Source: Eubacterium multiforme (GTDB taxonomy: Bacteria > Bacillota > Clostridia > Clostridiales > Clostridiaceae). From it: a stretch of 64,000 bases of DNA. The DNA lies in assembly GCF_030813415.1 (NCBI RefSeq), contig NZ_JAUSUF010000001.1:186001-250000 (forward strand). Direction: 5' to 3'. Shown one piece after another: positions 34,711-44,155 of the stretch. Within the stretch, counting starts at the first letter, position 1. Each line of letters begins with the position of its first letter. The notes under the pieces were generated by a model. The model searched no databases. It saw only the letters and a program-made list of their open reading frames with translations, and was not told the origin of the DNA. The position numbers were made by a program, and so were the translations under genes.

Positions 34711-36142
34711 CCTTAAGACCTTTAGTTGCTGGTCCCCCTAACCAATTTCCTTTATAATCAAATCTTGAACCATGACATGGACAATCCCAACTTAATTCAT
34801 CACTATTCCAGTGAAGTTCACAGCCTAAATGAGGACACTTAGTTGTTACAAAAAATCCTTTTCCTTCCTTATCCTTATATACACCAACTTTATCTCCTTT
34901 ATATTCAATAACTCCTCCATGACCATTTTTAATATCCTTTAATTCACTATCTGGAATATATATCTTTTGTGCTATATAATTTTTTGCTGTTTCTAATCCA
35001 TCTTCTATTAAATTATTAATTGATAAGGACATGTCAAATCTTTTTGGAGAAAAAATTTCTGAAAAATTATTTTCTTTTCCAGTTATCATATCACTTAATA
35101 TCATTGCAGATACCATAGCACTAGTCATTCCCCACTTATTAAATCCAGTGGCTACATATAAATTAGGTGTTTTCTCTGAATACTGTCCAATATATGGTAT
35201 CCCATCTAAAGGCATACAATCCTGAGCAGACCAACAATATTTTTCCTTGGATTTTGGATAAAGTTCCTTCGCTATTTTCCTTAAAGCATCATAACTTCCA
35301 CCCTTTTCATTTTGACCAGTTCTTTTTGGAATTCCACCTAATAACAATAAATCCTTATAATTTCTAAAGGAATATCCATTTTTATTAACATCAATATGCA
35401 TTCCACAAACGTCATCTGCATTTTCTAAAGCTATTACATAGGATCTTTCTTGATGCATTCTCATAAAATAATAACCAGGAACATTTAAAAATGGGAAATG
35501 GGTAGCAACTACTATATTATTTGCTTTTATTTTTCCCTTATTTGTTACAACTAAATTTTCTTCAATATTTACTGCCATTGTATTTTCATAAATAACTAAC
35601 TCTTTCGCTATTTCATTTAAAAACTTAAGGGGATTAAACTGTCCTTGATTGTTAAACTTTAATGCTCCTTTAATCTTTAAAGGAAGTTTTAAATCATATA
35701 CTAATTCAGCATCTATTCCTAAAGCTTTCGCTGCCTCTAACTCCTCTTTAAGTAAATCAATATTATCTAATGAATATAAATAAGCTGGCATCTCTTCAAA
35801 ATCACAATTAATATTTTCTTCTTTAATTATTTCTTTATATTTTTTTATTGCTAGTTCATTTGCATATGCATACTCTTTTGCTTTATCTTTACCAAAATCT
35901 TTTATTAATTTACTATAAATTATGTCATGCTGTGATGTTATTTTAGCAGTAGTATTTTTTGTATTACCACTTAAAATTTCTTTAGCTTCAATAACTACTA
36001 CATCTTTTCCTTTTTTCTTTAAAAAATATGCTATTAATAATCCTGCAATACCTCCACCTATTACTACTACATCTCTTTCTATATCCTTACTTAAAGTTTC
36101 TCTCTTTCTTAACTTTAAACTTTCACTCCATACTGATTTCAT
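34703..36142 (-). CDS. FAD-dependent oxidoreductase with C-terminal Rieske domain
   Basis: A 479-residue protein. Residues 22-60 hold the FAD-binding VVVIGGGIAGLLIAYFLKKKG (as DVVVIGGGIAG plus the rest) and VVIEAKE; the DAO fold continues to about 380 with ATGFNKWGMTSAM near residue 332. The last 90 residues are a Rieske [2Fe-2S] domain with CPHLGC and CPCHGSRF (Cys-x-His and Cys-x-x-His ligands). This YhfW-type fusion is found in Bacillus and clostridia with unknown substrate. It is first in a two-gene unit with the tocopherol-cyclase-like protein. Confidence 0.88.
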   Translation of the reverse strand: MKSVWSESLKLRKRETLSKDIERDVVVIGGGIAGLLIAYFLKKKGKDVVVIEAKEILSGNTKNTTAKITSQHDIIYSKLIKDFGKDKAKEYAYANELAIKKYKEIIKEENINCDFEEMPAYLYSLDNIDLLKEELEAAKALGIDAELVYDLKLPLKIKGALKFNNQGQFNPLKFLNEIAKELVIYENTMAVNIEENLVVTNKGKIKANNIVVATHFPFLNVPGYYFMRMHQERSYVIALENADDVCGMHIDVNKNGYSFRNYKDLLLLGGIPKRTGQNEKGGSYDALRKIAKELYPKSKEKYCWSAQDCMPLDGIPYIGQYSEKTPNLYVATGFNKWGMTSAMVSAMILSDMITGKENNFSEIFSPKRFDMSLSINNLIEDGLETAKNYIAQKIYIPDSELKDIKNGHGGVIEYKGDKVGVYKDKEGKGFFVTTKCPHLGCELHWNSDELSWDCPCHGSRFDYKGNWLGGPATKGLKDD

Positions 36143-36199
36143 AAAATCACCTCTTAGTTAGTATTCCATTTTTTATTATTTAAATTCAATTTATTCCAT

Positions 36200-36243
36200 A
36201 AAAATAACATCACCTGTAAATTTAACAAATGATGTTACTTTTC
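36200..36243 (-). terminator. Terminator of the sugar ABC operon
   Basis: Stem AAAAGTAACATCA with TGATGTTATTTTT around a loop on the minus strand, about 25 bases after the ATPase stop. Confidence 0.75.
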
Positions 36244-36263
36244 ATAATATATTATTTAGTTTA

Positions 36264-37373
36264 TTAAAATATTGTTTCTTCACTATTTTTATCAAATATG
36301 TGAAGTTTATTTAAATCCATTACAAATTCTACTAAACCCTTTGTATTTATATTATCAGCTGTTGCAGTTTTTATTATTATTGTTTTATCTTCGCTCTTAA
36401 GGTGAAGGTAAGTTTCTGCCCCTAAATTTTCTGATACTTCTATATTAAGTTTAAATACAGAGTTTTCTTTATTTTCTATATCTTCTTTTTTGCAGCTAAT
36501 ATTTTCTGGTCTTATTCCAACAAATAAATTTGCATTTAAATTATTTGTTTTCTTAAGAATTTCTCCCTTTTCCTTTGGTAATTCTATTTCTGTATTTAAA
36601 AGTTTTAAATATACTTTACCTTCCTTTTCATATGACTCCCCATTTAATATATTCATTTGAGGACTTCCTATAAATCCTGCTACAAATAAATTTTTAGGTT
36701 TTTCATATATTTCCTTTGGCGCAGCAATTTGTTGAACTACTCCATCTTTCATAACTACAATTCTTGTGCCAAGAGTCATAGCTTCCGTTTGATCATGAGT
36801 AACATATATAAATGTGGTATTTAATTCGTTATATAATTTTGCTATTTCTGTTCTCATTTGAACTCTTAATTTTGCATCTAAATTTGAAAGAGGCTCATCC
36901 ATTAAGAAAACTTTAGGATTTCTAACTATAGCTCTTCCCATAGCAACTCTCTGTCTTTGACCTCCAGATAATGCTTTAGGTTTTCTGTCAAGTAAGTGTA
37001 CTATATCTAAAACCTTAGCTGCTTCCCTTACTTTTCTTTTTATTTCTTCTTTAGGTATTTTTTTAAGCTTTAAGGAAAATGCCATATTTTCCTCTACTGT
37101 CATGTGAGGATAAAGTGCATAATTTTGAAAAACCATTGCAATGTCCCTATCTTTAGGTGCTACATCATTTACAATATTGCCATCTATATATAATTCTCCC
37201 TCTGATATTTCTTCAAGTCCTGCAATCATTCTAAGAGTTGTTGATTTTCCACAACCTGAAGGTCCAACAAAAACAATAAATTCTCTATCTTTAATTTCTA
37301 AATTAAAATCTTTTACCGCTTTAAATCCATTTTCATAAACTTTTTCAATATTTTTTAATACTACTCCTGACAT
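36264..37373 (-). CDS. Sugar ABC transporter ATP-binding protein (MsmK/UgpC type)
   Basis: A 369-residue ATPase of the CUT1 family. Walker A is [10 protein letters not shown] near residue 36, Q-loop [14 protein letters not shown], signature [14 protein letters not shown] near 136, Walker [17 protein letters not shown] near 155 and H-loop [10 protein letters not shown]. Residues from about 235 form the TOBE/OB regulatory domain with GIRPEN. It drives the two permeases upstream in the same operon; similar ATPases can serve more than one importer. Confidence 0.93.
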   Translation of the reverse strand: MSGVVLKNIEKVYENGFKAVKDFNLEIKDREFIVFVGPSGCGKSTTLRMIAGLEEISEGELYIDGNIVNDVAPKDRDIAMVFQNYALYPHMTVEENMAFSLKLKKIPKEEIKRKVREAAKVLDIVHLLDRKPKALSGGQRQRVAMGRAIVRNPKVFLMDEPLSNLDAKLRVQMRTEIAKLYNELNTTFIYVTHDQTEAMTLGTRIVVMKDGVVQQIAAPKEIYEKPKNLFVAGFIGSPQMNILNGESYEKEGKVYLKLLNTEIELPKEKGEILKKTNNLNANLFVGIRPENISCKKEDIENKENSVFKLNIEVSENLGAETYLHLKSEDKTIIIKTATADNINTKGLVEFVMDLNKLHIFDKNSEETIF

Positions 37374-37392
37374 AATATTACCTCCTAATTTA

Positions 37393-38259
37393 TTAACCCT
37401 TTACAGCTCCAATTGTTATTCCTTGAGTAAAGGATTTTTGGAACATTAAAAATATTATTATCATAGGTATTGATGCTAAAGCAGCACCTGCCATCATAAG
37501 TCCATAATCTGTTGCAAACTCTAATTGCATTGTAGCTATTCCTAAAGGAAGAGTTTGCATTGTTTTACTTCTTATTAATATTAATTGCATAAAATAGTCG
37601 TTCCAAGAACTTATGAAAGTAAATATTCCAAGGGCTGCTATACCTGGTTTAACTATAGGAATTACTATATTTTTAAATATACTAAGTTCTGAACAGCCAT
37701 CAATTTTAGCAGCTTCTATTAATTCAGTTGGTATTGTTTCACTAAATTGTTTCATTAAAAATATTCCAAAAGGCCATCCTACAGCTGGTAGTATTAATGA
37801 TTTATAAGTATCTATCCAATTTAAACTAGTTAATATATTAAATAATGGAACCATTATTACTTGCTTTGGAAGTGCCATTGCTACTATAAGTAACCAAAAA
37901 GCTATCTTCCTTCCTGGGAATCTTTTTTTAGCTAAAACATATCCTGCTAAAGCTGATGTTAAGCAAACTAAAAAAGTTGTAGAAATTGCTATAAAGAAAC
38001 TATTAAATGTCCATCTTGCTAAAGGCTGCTTAGCTAAGCTTAACCAATTTTGCATTATAGGTTCTGCTGGAAACCACTGTGGTGGCATAGCTATTGCTGC
38101 TCCTTGATCTTTAAAGGCACCTGTTATAATCCAATAGAAAGGAAAAATAAATATTACAGTAAATAAGCATAATACCATAAAGGACATAATATGTTTTGGA
38201 GTCCATTGATTTCTCCAATCATATAATTCTTCTTTTTCTTTTTTCTTTTTAAATAACAT
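37393..38259 (-). CDS. Sugar ABC transporter permease (MalG/UgpE type)
   Basis: A 288-residue inner membrane permease of the CUT1 family with about six helices. The coupling EAA motif reads [20 protein letters not shown] (near residue 203). It has the family ends [11 protein letters not shown] near the N-terminus and [18 protein letters not shown] near the C-terminus. A basic cytoplasmic N-terminus precedes the first helix. It pairs with the permease encoded 18 bases upstream. Confidence 0.92.
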   Translation of the reverse strand: MLFKKKKEKEELYDWRNQWTPKHIMSFMVLCLFTVIFIFPFYWIITGAFKDQGAAIAMPPQWFPAEPIMQNWLSLAKQPLARWTFNSFFIAISTTFLVCLTSALAGYVLAKKRFPGRKIAFWLLIVAMALPKQVIMVPLFNILTSLNWIDTYKSLILPAVGWPFGIFLMKQFSETIPTELIEAAKIDGCSELSIFKNIVIPIVKPGIAALGIFTFISSWNDYFMQLILIRSKTMQTLPLGIATMQLEFATDYGLMMAGAALASIPMIIIFLMFQKSFTQGITIGAVKG

Positions 38260-38277
38260 TTCTTTTTTCTCCTTTCT

Positions 38278-39195
38278 TTAATATTCCACATCAGTACCTA
38301 AATACTTATATTGAATTACTGATATTGCCATAACTATAATTGCAAGAACAACTCCCATAGATGAAGCAAGTCCATATTGTCCTAAAGTAAAGGATCTTTC
38401 ATAAACTTGATACATAATTGTAGTAGTTGCATAGTTTGGTCCACCTGCTGTTAATAATTGAATAAGTGAAAAACATTGGAAAGAATTTATTGTAGTTATA
38501 ATAACTATATATAATGTAGTTGGCTTTAATAATGGCCATGTTATATGTCTAAATACTTGCCTTGAGTTAGCTCCATCTATTTCTGCTGCCTCTAAATAAT
38601 CCTTTGGTATATTTCCAAGGGATGCCATATAAAGAACTATTGGTTGTCCAACAGATAATGTAACAAGAACCATTAATATTGCCCATTTTGCAATACTAGG
38701 ATCTCCAAGCCATACCTGTGGGTCTACTCCAAAAAAACTTAGAACATAATTTAATATTCCATAATTAGGGTGGAATATCCAGCCCCATACAACTGTAATA
38801 CTTACTACAGATGCTATTGCTGGAAGATAGAAAATTGATCTAAAAAATGATCTAACCTTTGAAGATTTTTTAAAGATAGTTAAAGCAACAAACATAGAAA
38901 AAACTACTACTACAGGAACATTTCCAATAACTAAAAACAAAGTATTCCATAAGGATTTTCTAAATACTTCATCTTGAAATATATTAATGTAATTTTGCAA
39001 ACCTATAAATTCTGAAGTTTTTGGATTGTAATCGAAAAAGCTCATAACAGCTCCACCAATCATTGGTAGTATTACAAATCCAAAGAAAAATATAGCTGCT
39101 GGTAATAAAAATAAATAGGCTGCTATCCATTCTTTTCTTGCCAATTTATTATGACGCTTTTTACTTTTTTTATTATCTTTTAATACAGTGCTCAT
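38278..39195 (-). CDS. Sugar ABC transporter permease (MalF/UgpA type)
   Basis: A 305-residue permease with about six helices after a strongly basic N-terminus. The EAA motif is EAAEIDGANSRQVFRHITWP near residue 205. It carries family segments such as GLQNYINIF and TAGGPNYATTTIMYQVYE. It heterodimerises with the second permease. The gene follows the binding-protein gene, separated by a hairpin at 39231-39264. Confidence 0.92.
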   Translation of the reverse strand: MSTVLKDNKKSKKRHNKLARKEWIAAYLFLLPAAIFFFGFVILPMIGGAVMSFFDYNPKTSEFIGLQNYINIFQDEVFRKSLWNTLFLVIGNVPVVVVFSMFVALTIFKKSSKVRSFFRSIFYLPAIASVVSITVVWGWIFHPNYGILNYVLSFFGVDPQVWLGDPSIAKWAILMVLVTLSVGQPIVLYMASLGNIPKDYLEAAEIDGANSRQVFRHITWPLLKPTTLYIVIITTINSFQCFSLIQLLTAGGPNYATTTIMYQVYERSFTLGQYGLASSMGVVLAIIVMAISVIQYKYLGTDVEY

Positions 39196-39230
39196 ATGAA
39201 ACCATCCTCTCTTTATTCTCTCTCTGTTAC

Positions 39231-39264
39231 TATGAAGGGAGTATTTTTTATACTCCCCTTCATA
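39231..39264 (-). terminator. Hairpin after the sugar-binding-protein gene
   Basis: Stem TATGAAGGGGAGTAT with ATACTCCCTTCATA around a short A-rich loop, with a one-base bulge and no T tract after it on the minus strand. It is more likely an RNA-stability or attenuation hairpin than a full terminator. Confidence 0.6.
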
Positions 39265-39276
39265 AACTATTTTCTA

Positions 39277-40593
39277 TTATTTTTTATTAAGAGTTTCATT
39301 TGCCTTGTCATTAAAAGTTTTTAAAGCTTCTTTAGGAGAAGTTTTTCCTAAAGTAATTTCTTGAAGTGCTGGGAACCAATGAGTTCTCATTTCAGCAAAT
39401 CCATTTACTGTATTATAATATTTAGCAGTATAAGCTCCCATACCTTCTGCAAATTTCATTTCTTTATCATCATATAATCCTTTTACAGAATCTCTAACTG
39501 AAAATGTTCCAGTAGCTTTTAAATTTTTCTTTTGCCATGCTTCATCATTACATAAGAAATCTATGAATTTTTTTGAAGCCTCTATTTTTCCTTCATCACC
39601 ATTATCAAATACACATAATCCACCAATAAGAGATTCTAAAGCAAGTTTTCCCTTTGGTGCAGGTATTGGTAATAAAATATCATCAAATTGAGTTGATTTT
39701 TTTGATTGATTGCTCTTTATTAAACCAGTTGAAGATAATATGCTTATAGCAGCTTTTTGTTGTAAGTATAAATCAATTGCATCATTTGAAGCTAAAGCTT
39801 CAGTTCCCTTTCCAATAAGTCCCTCATCAATTGCTTTTTTAACCCATTCCATTGATTTTATAGCTTCAGGTTTATCAAAAGTATAAGCTGTTTGGTCTTT
39901 ATTCATTACACTTCCTCCGTAAAGGTTTGCAACAAATGCTCTTGTACCTTGATCCCCTGCTGTACTTTTACTAAAGAATGTTAATGGCATTACTTCTGGT
40001 TTTGCTTTCTTAATAGCTTTTAATACTTTTTCAAATTCTTCTACTGTCCATTGTCTATCTTTTTTATCTAAAGGAAGCATATCTAATAATCCAGCTTCTT
40101 CAAACATTTGCTTATTTGCAGACATCATAAAATTAGTTGTATTAAATGGATACATATAGTACTTGTCATCTAATTTACAACCTTGAAGAATGGATTCTGA
40201 TACATCACCTTTTAAATCCTTTATCATATCATCTACTGGTGCTAATGCCCCAATTCTTGCATAATCAATTATTCTTCCTGGTGCATCATATAAAACATCT
40301 GGTGCAGATTTTGAAGCTATTGCTGAATTTATTTTTTCACCACCGCCATTAAAAGATAACATTTCTACATTAACTTTTATATCTGGATTCTTTTTCATAA
40401 AATCTTCTGCTATCTCTTCTTCGTACTTACCAACTACCCCATCTTTAGTTTCAAAGTTTGGAAAAGCCCACCAAGTTATTTCTACTTGATTAGATGAAAC
40501 CTTCTCCTCTGCCTTTTTTCCACCACACCCAGCTAACAATGATATACTCAAAGTAGCTGCAAGTATAGTTGATAATAATTTTATTTTTCTCAT
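39277..40593 (-). CDS. Sugar-binding lipoprotein of the CUT1 ABC importer
   Basis: A 438-residue family 1 extracellular solute-binding protein. The signal peptide is basic then hydrophobic and ends with the lipobox LLAGCG, giving a lipid-anchored Cys near residue 23, followed by a Lys/Glu linker. The mature fold has ITWWAFPNFETKDGVVG at the start and SAPDVLYDAP near residue 98. It heads the four-gene operon. The sugar is not identifiable from sequence; glycerol-phosphate or an oligosaccharide are possible. Confidence 0.9.
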   Translation of the reverse strand: MRKIKLLSTILAATLSISLLAGCGGKKAEEKVSSNQVEITWWAFPNFETKDGVVGKYEEEIAEDFMKKNPDIKVNVEMLSFNGGGEKINSAIASKSAPDVLYDAPGRIIDYARIGALAPVDDMIKDLKGDVSESILQGCKLDDKYYMYPFNTTNFMMSANKQMFEEAGLLDMLPLDKKDRQWTVEEFEKVLKAIKKAKPEVMPLTFFSKSTAGDQGTRAFVANLYGGSVMNKDQTAYTFDKPEAIKSMEWVKKAIDEGLIGKGTEALASNDAIDLYLQQKAAISILSSTGLIKSNQSKKSTQFDDILLPIPAPKGKLALESLIGGLCVFDNGDEGKIEASKKFIDFLCNDEAWQKKNLKATGTFSVRDSVKGLYDDKEMKFAEGMGAYTAKYYNTVNGFAEMRTHWFPALQEITLGKTSPKEALKTFNDKANETLNKK

Positions 40594-40818
40594 AAAATAA
40601 TTCCCCCTATATAATTTTTATTTTAAATATGTTTTGCATATTAAAACTCCATTTAAATACCATTCAATTAAATTTTCCTCTACTTTATTTTTTTATTGTA
40701 ACTTCCTTTGATATCTAATTTTATTCAAAGTTTACTTATGTTATTACTTGTATATAAATTAATTTCAAATAATTTTTTCTGTTTTAAAATTAAAGGTTAC
40801 TTTTTTAATTTATTAAAC

Positions 40819-40870
40819 AAAAAAAGAGTTACTTTACTCATAAATTAATAAGTAAAATAACTCTTTTTTA
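40819..40870. terminator. Bidirectional-looking terminator
   Basis: A long AT-rich stem AAAAAAGAGTTACTTTACT with near complement and a loop, flanked by A and T tracts. It lies just after the stop of the 2H gene at 40876. Confidence 0.8.
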
Positions 40871-40875
40871 TATAT

Positions 40876-41409
40876 TTAAAATAATCTTATACTATCTGTA
40901 AACTTACCATTTTCCATTTCTATTTCATATAAAGCAATTCCCTCTAAACTTGCCTCAAAAGGTTCATACATATTTAAAATAAACTTAAAAGCATCCATAA
41001 GCTTTTCCTTATCTAATCCCATTGCTAAACTACAATGCGGATTCCAATTATCTGGTAAATAATAAGCTCTTGCATTACTATTAAACTCTTTGAAATAATC
41101 ATAATATTTTCTATGAAGAGCAAGTAGTTCCTCAGTAACTACTGGTGTTGTTATGCAAGCTCCTGTAGTTGGAAAAACACCTAAAACATCAAATTTTGTA
41201 TCTATAACATTAATCTTTGATTTAAATTCTTTCATTTTGGCTATAAATTTATCTTTATCTATATCATCATAAATTGCTAAAGTAATATGTGGAGAAAGTC
41301 CCTCCATATTGCTTAAACTTGAATCAATTCCATTATCACTTAAAGCTTTCCAAATAGATTCAACATATCTCGATGCCTTTCTATCCAGAAATATATCTAC
41401 TACATACAT
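40876..41409 (-). CDS. 2H phosphoesterase, 2'-5' RNA ligase-like (LigT family)
   Basis: A 177-residue protein of the 2H superfamily, whose members cleave or join 2',5'- or cyclic phosphodiester bonds. The two catalytic repeats are HITLAIYDD (H-x-T) near residue 46 and HCSLAMGL (H-x-S) near residue 127. It has no membrane segment. The start has GGAGG upstream. The natural substrate is unknown. It is monocistronic. Confidence 0.8.
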   Translation of the reverse strand: MYVVDIFLDRKASRYVESIWKALSDNGIDSSLSNMEGLSPHITLAIYDDIDKDKFIAKMKEFKSKINVIDTKFDVLGVFPTTGACITTPVVTEELLALHRKYYDYFKEFNSNARAYYLPDNWNPHCSLAMGLDKEKLMDAFKFILNMYEPFEASLEGIALYEIEMENGKFTDSIRLF

Positions 41410-41545
41410 ATTATTCCTCCAAAGTAATCCTCTTTTATATACCTAAAATTATAAACTTCTTCTTGATATATTTTACCACATTTTTACCTTTAGATTTTAA
41501 ATTTCTTTTTTTATAATATAAAATTTACTTAATTACCTTTTATTA

Positions 41546-42325
41546 CTATATGTATAATCTATCTATTACCTTTAAGCCAAGTTCCTTTGCAAAGTTTAGA
41601 CCCATATCTAAATCTGCCATTTCACAAGGGTTATGTGCATCAATTCCAACAATTATCTTTACATTATACTCCTTTGCAAGCTGCCAAAAATCCTTTATTG
41701 GATAGCTGTATCTTTCTCCATTATTATATTTAACTTTAGGTTTTCTAAATCCATTAACATTTATTTCTATAGGCATGTCTAACTCTTCTGCTGCCTTAAG
41801 TATTTTTCTAGATGATTTAATTGCATGTTCATCCCAATTTATGTAATCAAGTCCAAAAAGATCAGGATGAGCAAGGCATTTAAATAATCCTGTCTTCATA
41901 GATTTTACTACAAAATCTACATAGCAATCTAACTTTTCTGGAGTTAAATTGGCTCTTCCTACATAAAGCCACTCTCCATTATAAGGAAAAAAATGTGCTC
42001 CTAATAAAAGATAATCTACTTTATACTCTTCTATAAGTTCTTTATATAACCATTCAAAATGAGGGAAATACTCACATTCCATAGATTTTTTAATTGATAT
42101 TTTATCACCATATTTTTTAATAACTTCATCTATCTCCTTAAAATATCCTGGTAAGTCCTCATAATTCATTCTACTTCCATTATCAATATCCATTCCTGGA
42201 TGAGGAAGATGATCTGAAATACCAATTTCATCAAATCCCTCTTCTATTGCCATTTTTACATAATCTTCAATCTTTCCTTTTGCATGTTTACACCTATAAT
42301 TATGTGTATGATAATTACTTTTCAT
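41546..42325 (-). CDS. PHP-domain phosphoesterase (histidinol-phosphatase-like)
   Basis: A 259-residue metal-dependent phosphatase of the PHP superfamily. Metal ligands are visible as YHTHNYRCKHAKG near residue 5, EIGISDHLPHPG near 35, ECEYF near 83, LLGAHF near 107 and LAHPDLFG near 152, then DAHNP near 226. Length and motifs match HisK/HisJ-type histidinol phosphatases, but there are no his genes around, so the substrate may differ. It is a single gene. Confidence 0.85.
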   Translation of the reverse strand: MKSNYHTHNYRCKHAKGKIEDYVKMAIEEGFDEIGISDHLPHPGMDIDNGSRMNYEDLPGYFKEIDEVIKKYGDKISIKKSMECEYFPHFEWLYKELIEEYKVDYLLLGAHFFPYNGEWLYVGRANLTPEKLDCYVDFVVKSMKTGLFKCLAHPDLFGLDYINWDEHAIKSSRKILKAAEELDMPIEINVNGFRKPKVKYNNGERYSYPIKDFWQLAKEYNVKIIVGIDAHNPCEMADLDMGLNFAKELGLKVIDRLYI

Positions 42326-42645
42326 TTCTATTCCTCCTATGTAAAAATATATTAATCAATAAACCATAGTAAAACTTATAAAAATAGATGTATACTCTCT
42401 CCTACTTTTATAAATTTAATATGAATTAAATATAATATATATTATTACTTTTTTAATGGCTATCTAAAATCAATACTCCCATAAAACATATCCTTTTAAA
42501 TAAGCATATTATAAGTTTAAAATCTATTTTTAATACATATATAATTTTACATAATTATGATTAAATATCCAAGGTTATTTAAATATATATTTTTATACTT
42601 TTGTACATACTATGATTATAACTTTTTATAAAAGGAGATGGCTAT
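42326..42645. other. Gene-free divergent intergenic region
   Basis: These 320 bases separate two divergent genes. I see no reading frame with a ribosome site. The sequence is AT-rich and should hold both promoters, but no clear -35/-10 pair stands out. Confidence 0.5.
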
Positions 42646-42852
42646 ATGAAAAGGGAACATTATATTGTTAATGGATTATCTAGCGAAACTATTAAAACTC
42701 AAGTTAAAAATTCTCTTGAAAAAATTGACGGAGTAAATCAAGTTTGTATTGACCTAGGAAGAGGCAGTGTTGAAGTAATTTATAATGAACCTGCAAACCA
42801 ATCACAAATTGAGGAATGTATTGAAAATACAGGACATCACATTGAGTATTAA
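42646..42852 (+). CDS. HMA-fold protein without CxxC (copper-chaperone-like)
   Basis: A 68-residue ferredoxin-like protein with the shape of CopZ/HMA domains: a beta strand, VKNSLEKIDGVNQVCIDLGRG, EVIYNEP and ECIENTGHHIEY. The usual metal-binding M-x-C-x-x-C loop is replaced by NGLSSET, so classical Cu(I) or heavy-metal binding by two cysteines is not possible; only two cysteines remain, in other positions. AAAAGGAG lies before the ATG. Its role is unknown. Confidence 0.78.
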   Translation: MKREHYIVNGLSSETIKTQVKNSLEKIDGVNQVCIDLGRGSVEVIYNEPANQSQIEECIENTGHHIEY

Positions 42853-42913
42853 ATTTGTAAATTCTATAATTCATTTAAACTCTTACACTATATAATTTTA
42901 AATTGCAAACTCT

Positions 42914-42949
42914 AAAAGGCAAAATATTAAATTTTTATTTTGCCTTTTT
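42914..42949. terminator. Bidirectional terminator
   Basis: The stem AAAAGGCAAAAT with ATTTTGCCTTTTT is perfect over 12 bp and lies between convergent genes, touching the stop codon of the minus-strand gene. Confidence 0.85.
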
Positions 42950-43499
42950 ATTTGTCTAACCCTTTAATACATTCATTAAATCTAAATTCTTTATATAACT
43001 TCCAAGTATTTTCTTCCCATTTATAAATGCTAATATTATCAAATAAGCAATGAAACTTACAAGGAAATTTATTAACATAAGACCACACTTCATTATATAA
43101 AGGTTTTAACTTTTTTGATGCTATAGTTACATGAAAAATCTTATCTTTACCATCTTTTTTATCAAAATTTATATAAGATAACTTATCCATTTCGTCTATT
43201 AATTTATCGTGGACAGACTTTCCTTCTTTAGACATTTTTACTTCCATGTAAATTACTCTATTGTCAAAATGATTATATCCATCTATTTTAAAAGAATGTG
43301 CCTTTTCATTTTTACAGACATTTTCAATTATCTTTTCTAATTCTTTAATATCTTTATCATATTCAAAAGGTCCTTTAATTGTAAAATGAGCTGGAAGCTT
43401 AGAAGATTTTAGATTAAATTTAGAAAATACATCTTTTCTTAAATTATTATTGAATTCTCCAGCACTACCCTTTACTACAGAAACTATTACATACCTCAT
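42948..43499 (-). CDS. 2H phosphoesterase-like protein (second LigT-type)
   Basis: A 183-residue protein with two 2H repeats: HFTIKGPF near residue 38 and HVTIASK near residue 124, each followed by hydrophobic strands. This fits 2'-5' RNA ligase/cyclic phosphodiesterase-type enzymes, though its remaining sequence differs from the one at 40876-41409. It ends within a bidirectional terminator. Substrate unknown; expressed alone. Confidence 0.78.
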   Translation of the reverse strand: MRYVIVSVVKGSAGEFNNNLRKDVFSKFNLKSSKLPAHFTIKGPFEYDKDIKELEKIIENVCKNEKAHSFKIDGYNHFDNRVIYMEVKMSKEGKSVHDKLIDEMDKLSYINFDKKDGKDKIFHVTIASKKLKPLYNEVWSYVNKFPCKFHCLFDNISIYKWEENTWKLYKEFRFNECIKGLDK

Positions 43500-43668
43500 A
43501 TTTTTTCTCCTTATATAAAAATAATCCCTTTAAATCTATAAATTTTATTATATACATTATCTTTAATTATTATAATACTATATCTTTAATTTCCATTAGT
43601 AACATTAATCTTACTAATTGTACTATATTATGTTAAAATATCTTTATAGATTTTTGAGAGGTGAATAT

Positions 43669-44091
43669 ATGAACATATTTTATGGTGCTTACGGCTTTGA
43701 TATACTATCAATTTTTATGCTGTTAATAATTAGTCTTTTAGGATTTAATAGTTATACTAGAATTTTAGGAATGGTTTTATTAATATTAGTTATTTATAGA
43801 ACTTTCTCTAAAAATATTTATAAAAGAACAGCTGAACTAAATAAATTTATTGATATTATAAACAAGCTTTTAAGTAAATTTGGAAAAAGAATGCCTTATA
43901 ACCTTCCTAGAATAGGTTTAGATAGCATACCAATGTTATTTAATAGGCTAAAATATAAAATAGATCAAAAAATTAAATTTAAAATAGTTAAATGTCCAAA
44001 TTGTGGACAAAAATTAAGATTACCTAGAGGTAAAAAACATATAATTGTAACTTGCAGAAGATGTTCTCATGAATTTCGTATAAAAACTTAA
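43669..44091 (+). CDS. Membrane protein with C-terminal zinc ribbon
   Basis: A 140-residue protein with two membrane helices (about 8-25 and 32-48), a charged middle region and a C-terminal zinc ribbon: CPNCGQKLRLPRGKKHIIV followed by TCRRC. The ATG at 43669 has GAGAGGTGAATAT upstream; an earlier in-frame ATG at 43618 has no ribosome site. Related small zinc-ribbon membrane proteins are common in Clostridium; function unknown. A terminator follows at once. Confidence 0.72.
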   Translation: MNIFYGAYGFDILSIFMLLIISLLGFNSYTRILGMVLLILVIYRTFSKNIYKRTAELNKFIDIINKLLSKFGKRMPYNLPRIGLDSIPMLFNRLKYKIDQKIKFKIVKCPNCGQKLRLPRGKKHIIVTCRRCSHEFRIKT

Positions 44092-44092
44092 A

Positions 44093-44127
44093 AATAAAAC
44101 GGTACTTAAATTAAGTACCGTTTTATT
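44093..44127. terminator. Bidirectional terminator
   Basis: Perfect stem AATAAAACGGTACTT with its complement and a 5-base loop, between convergent genes. Confidence 0.88.
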
Positions 44128-44155
44128 CTTGTTATACTATTTTACTATGTTAAAT

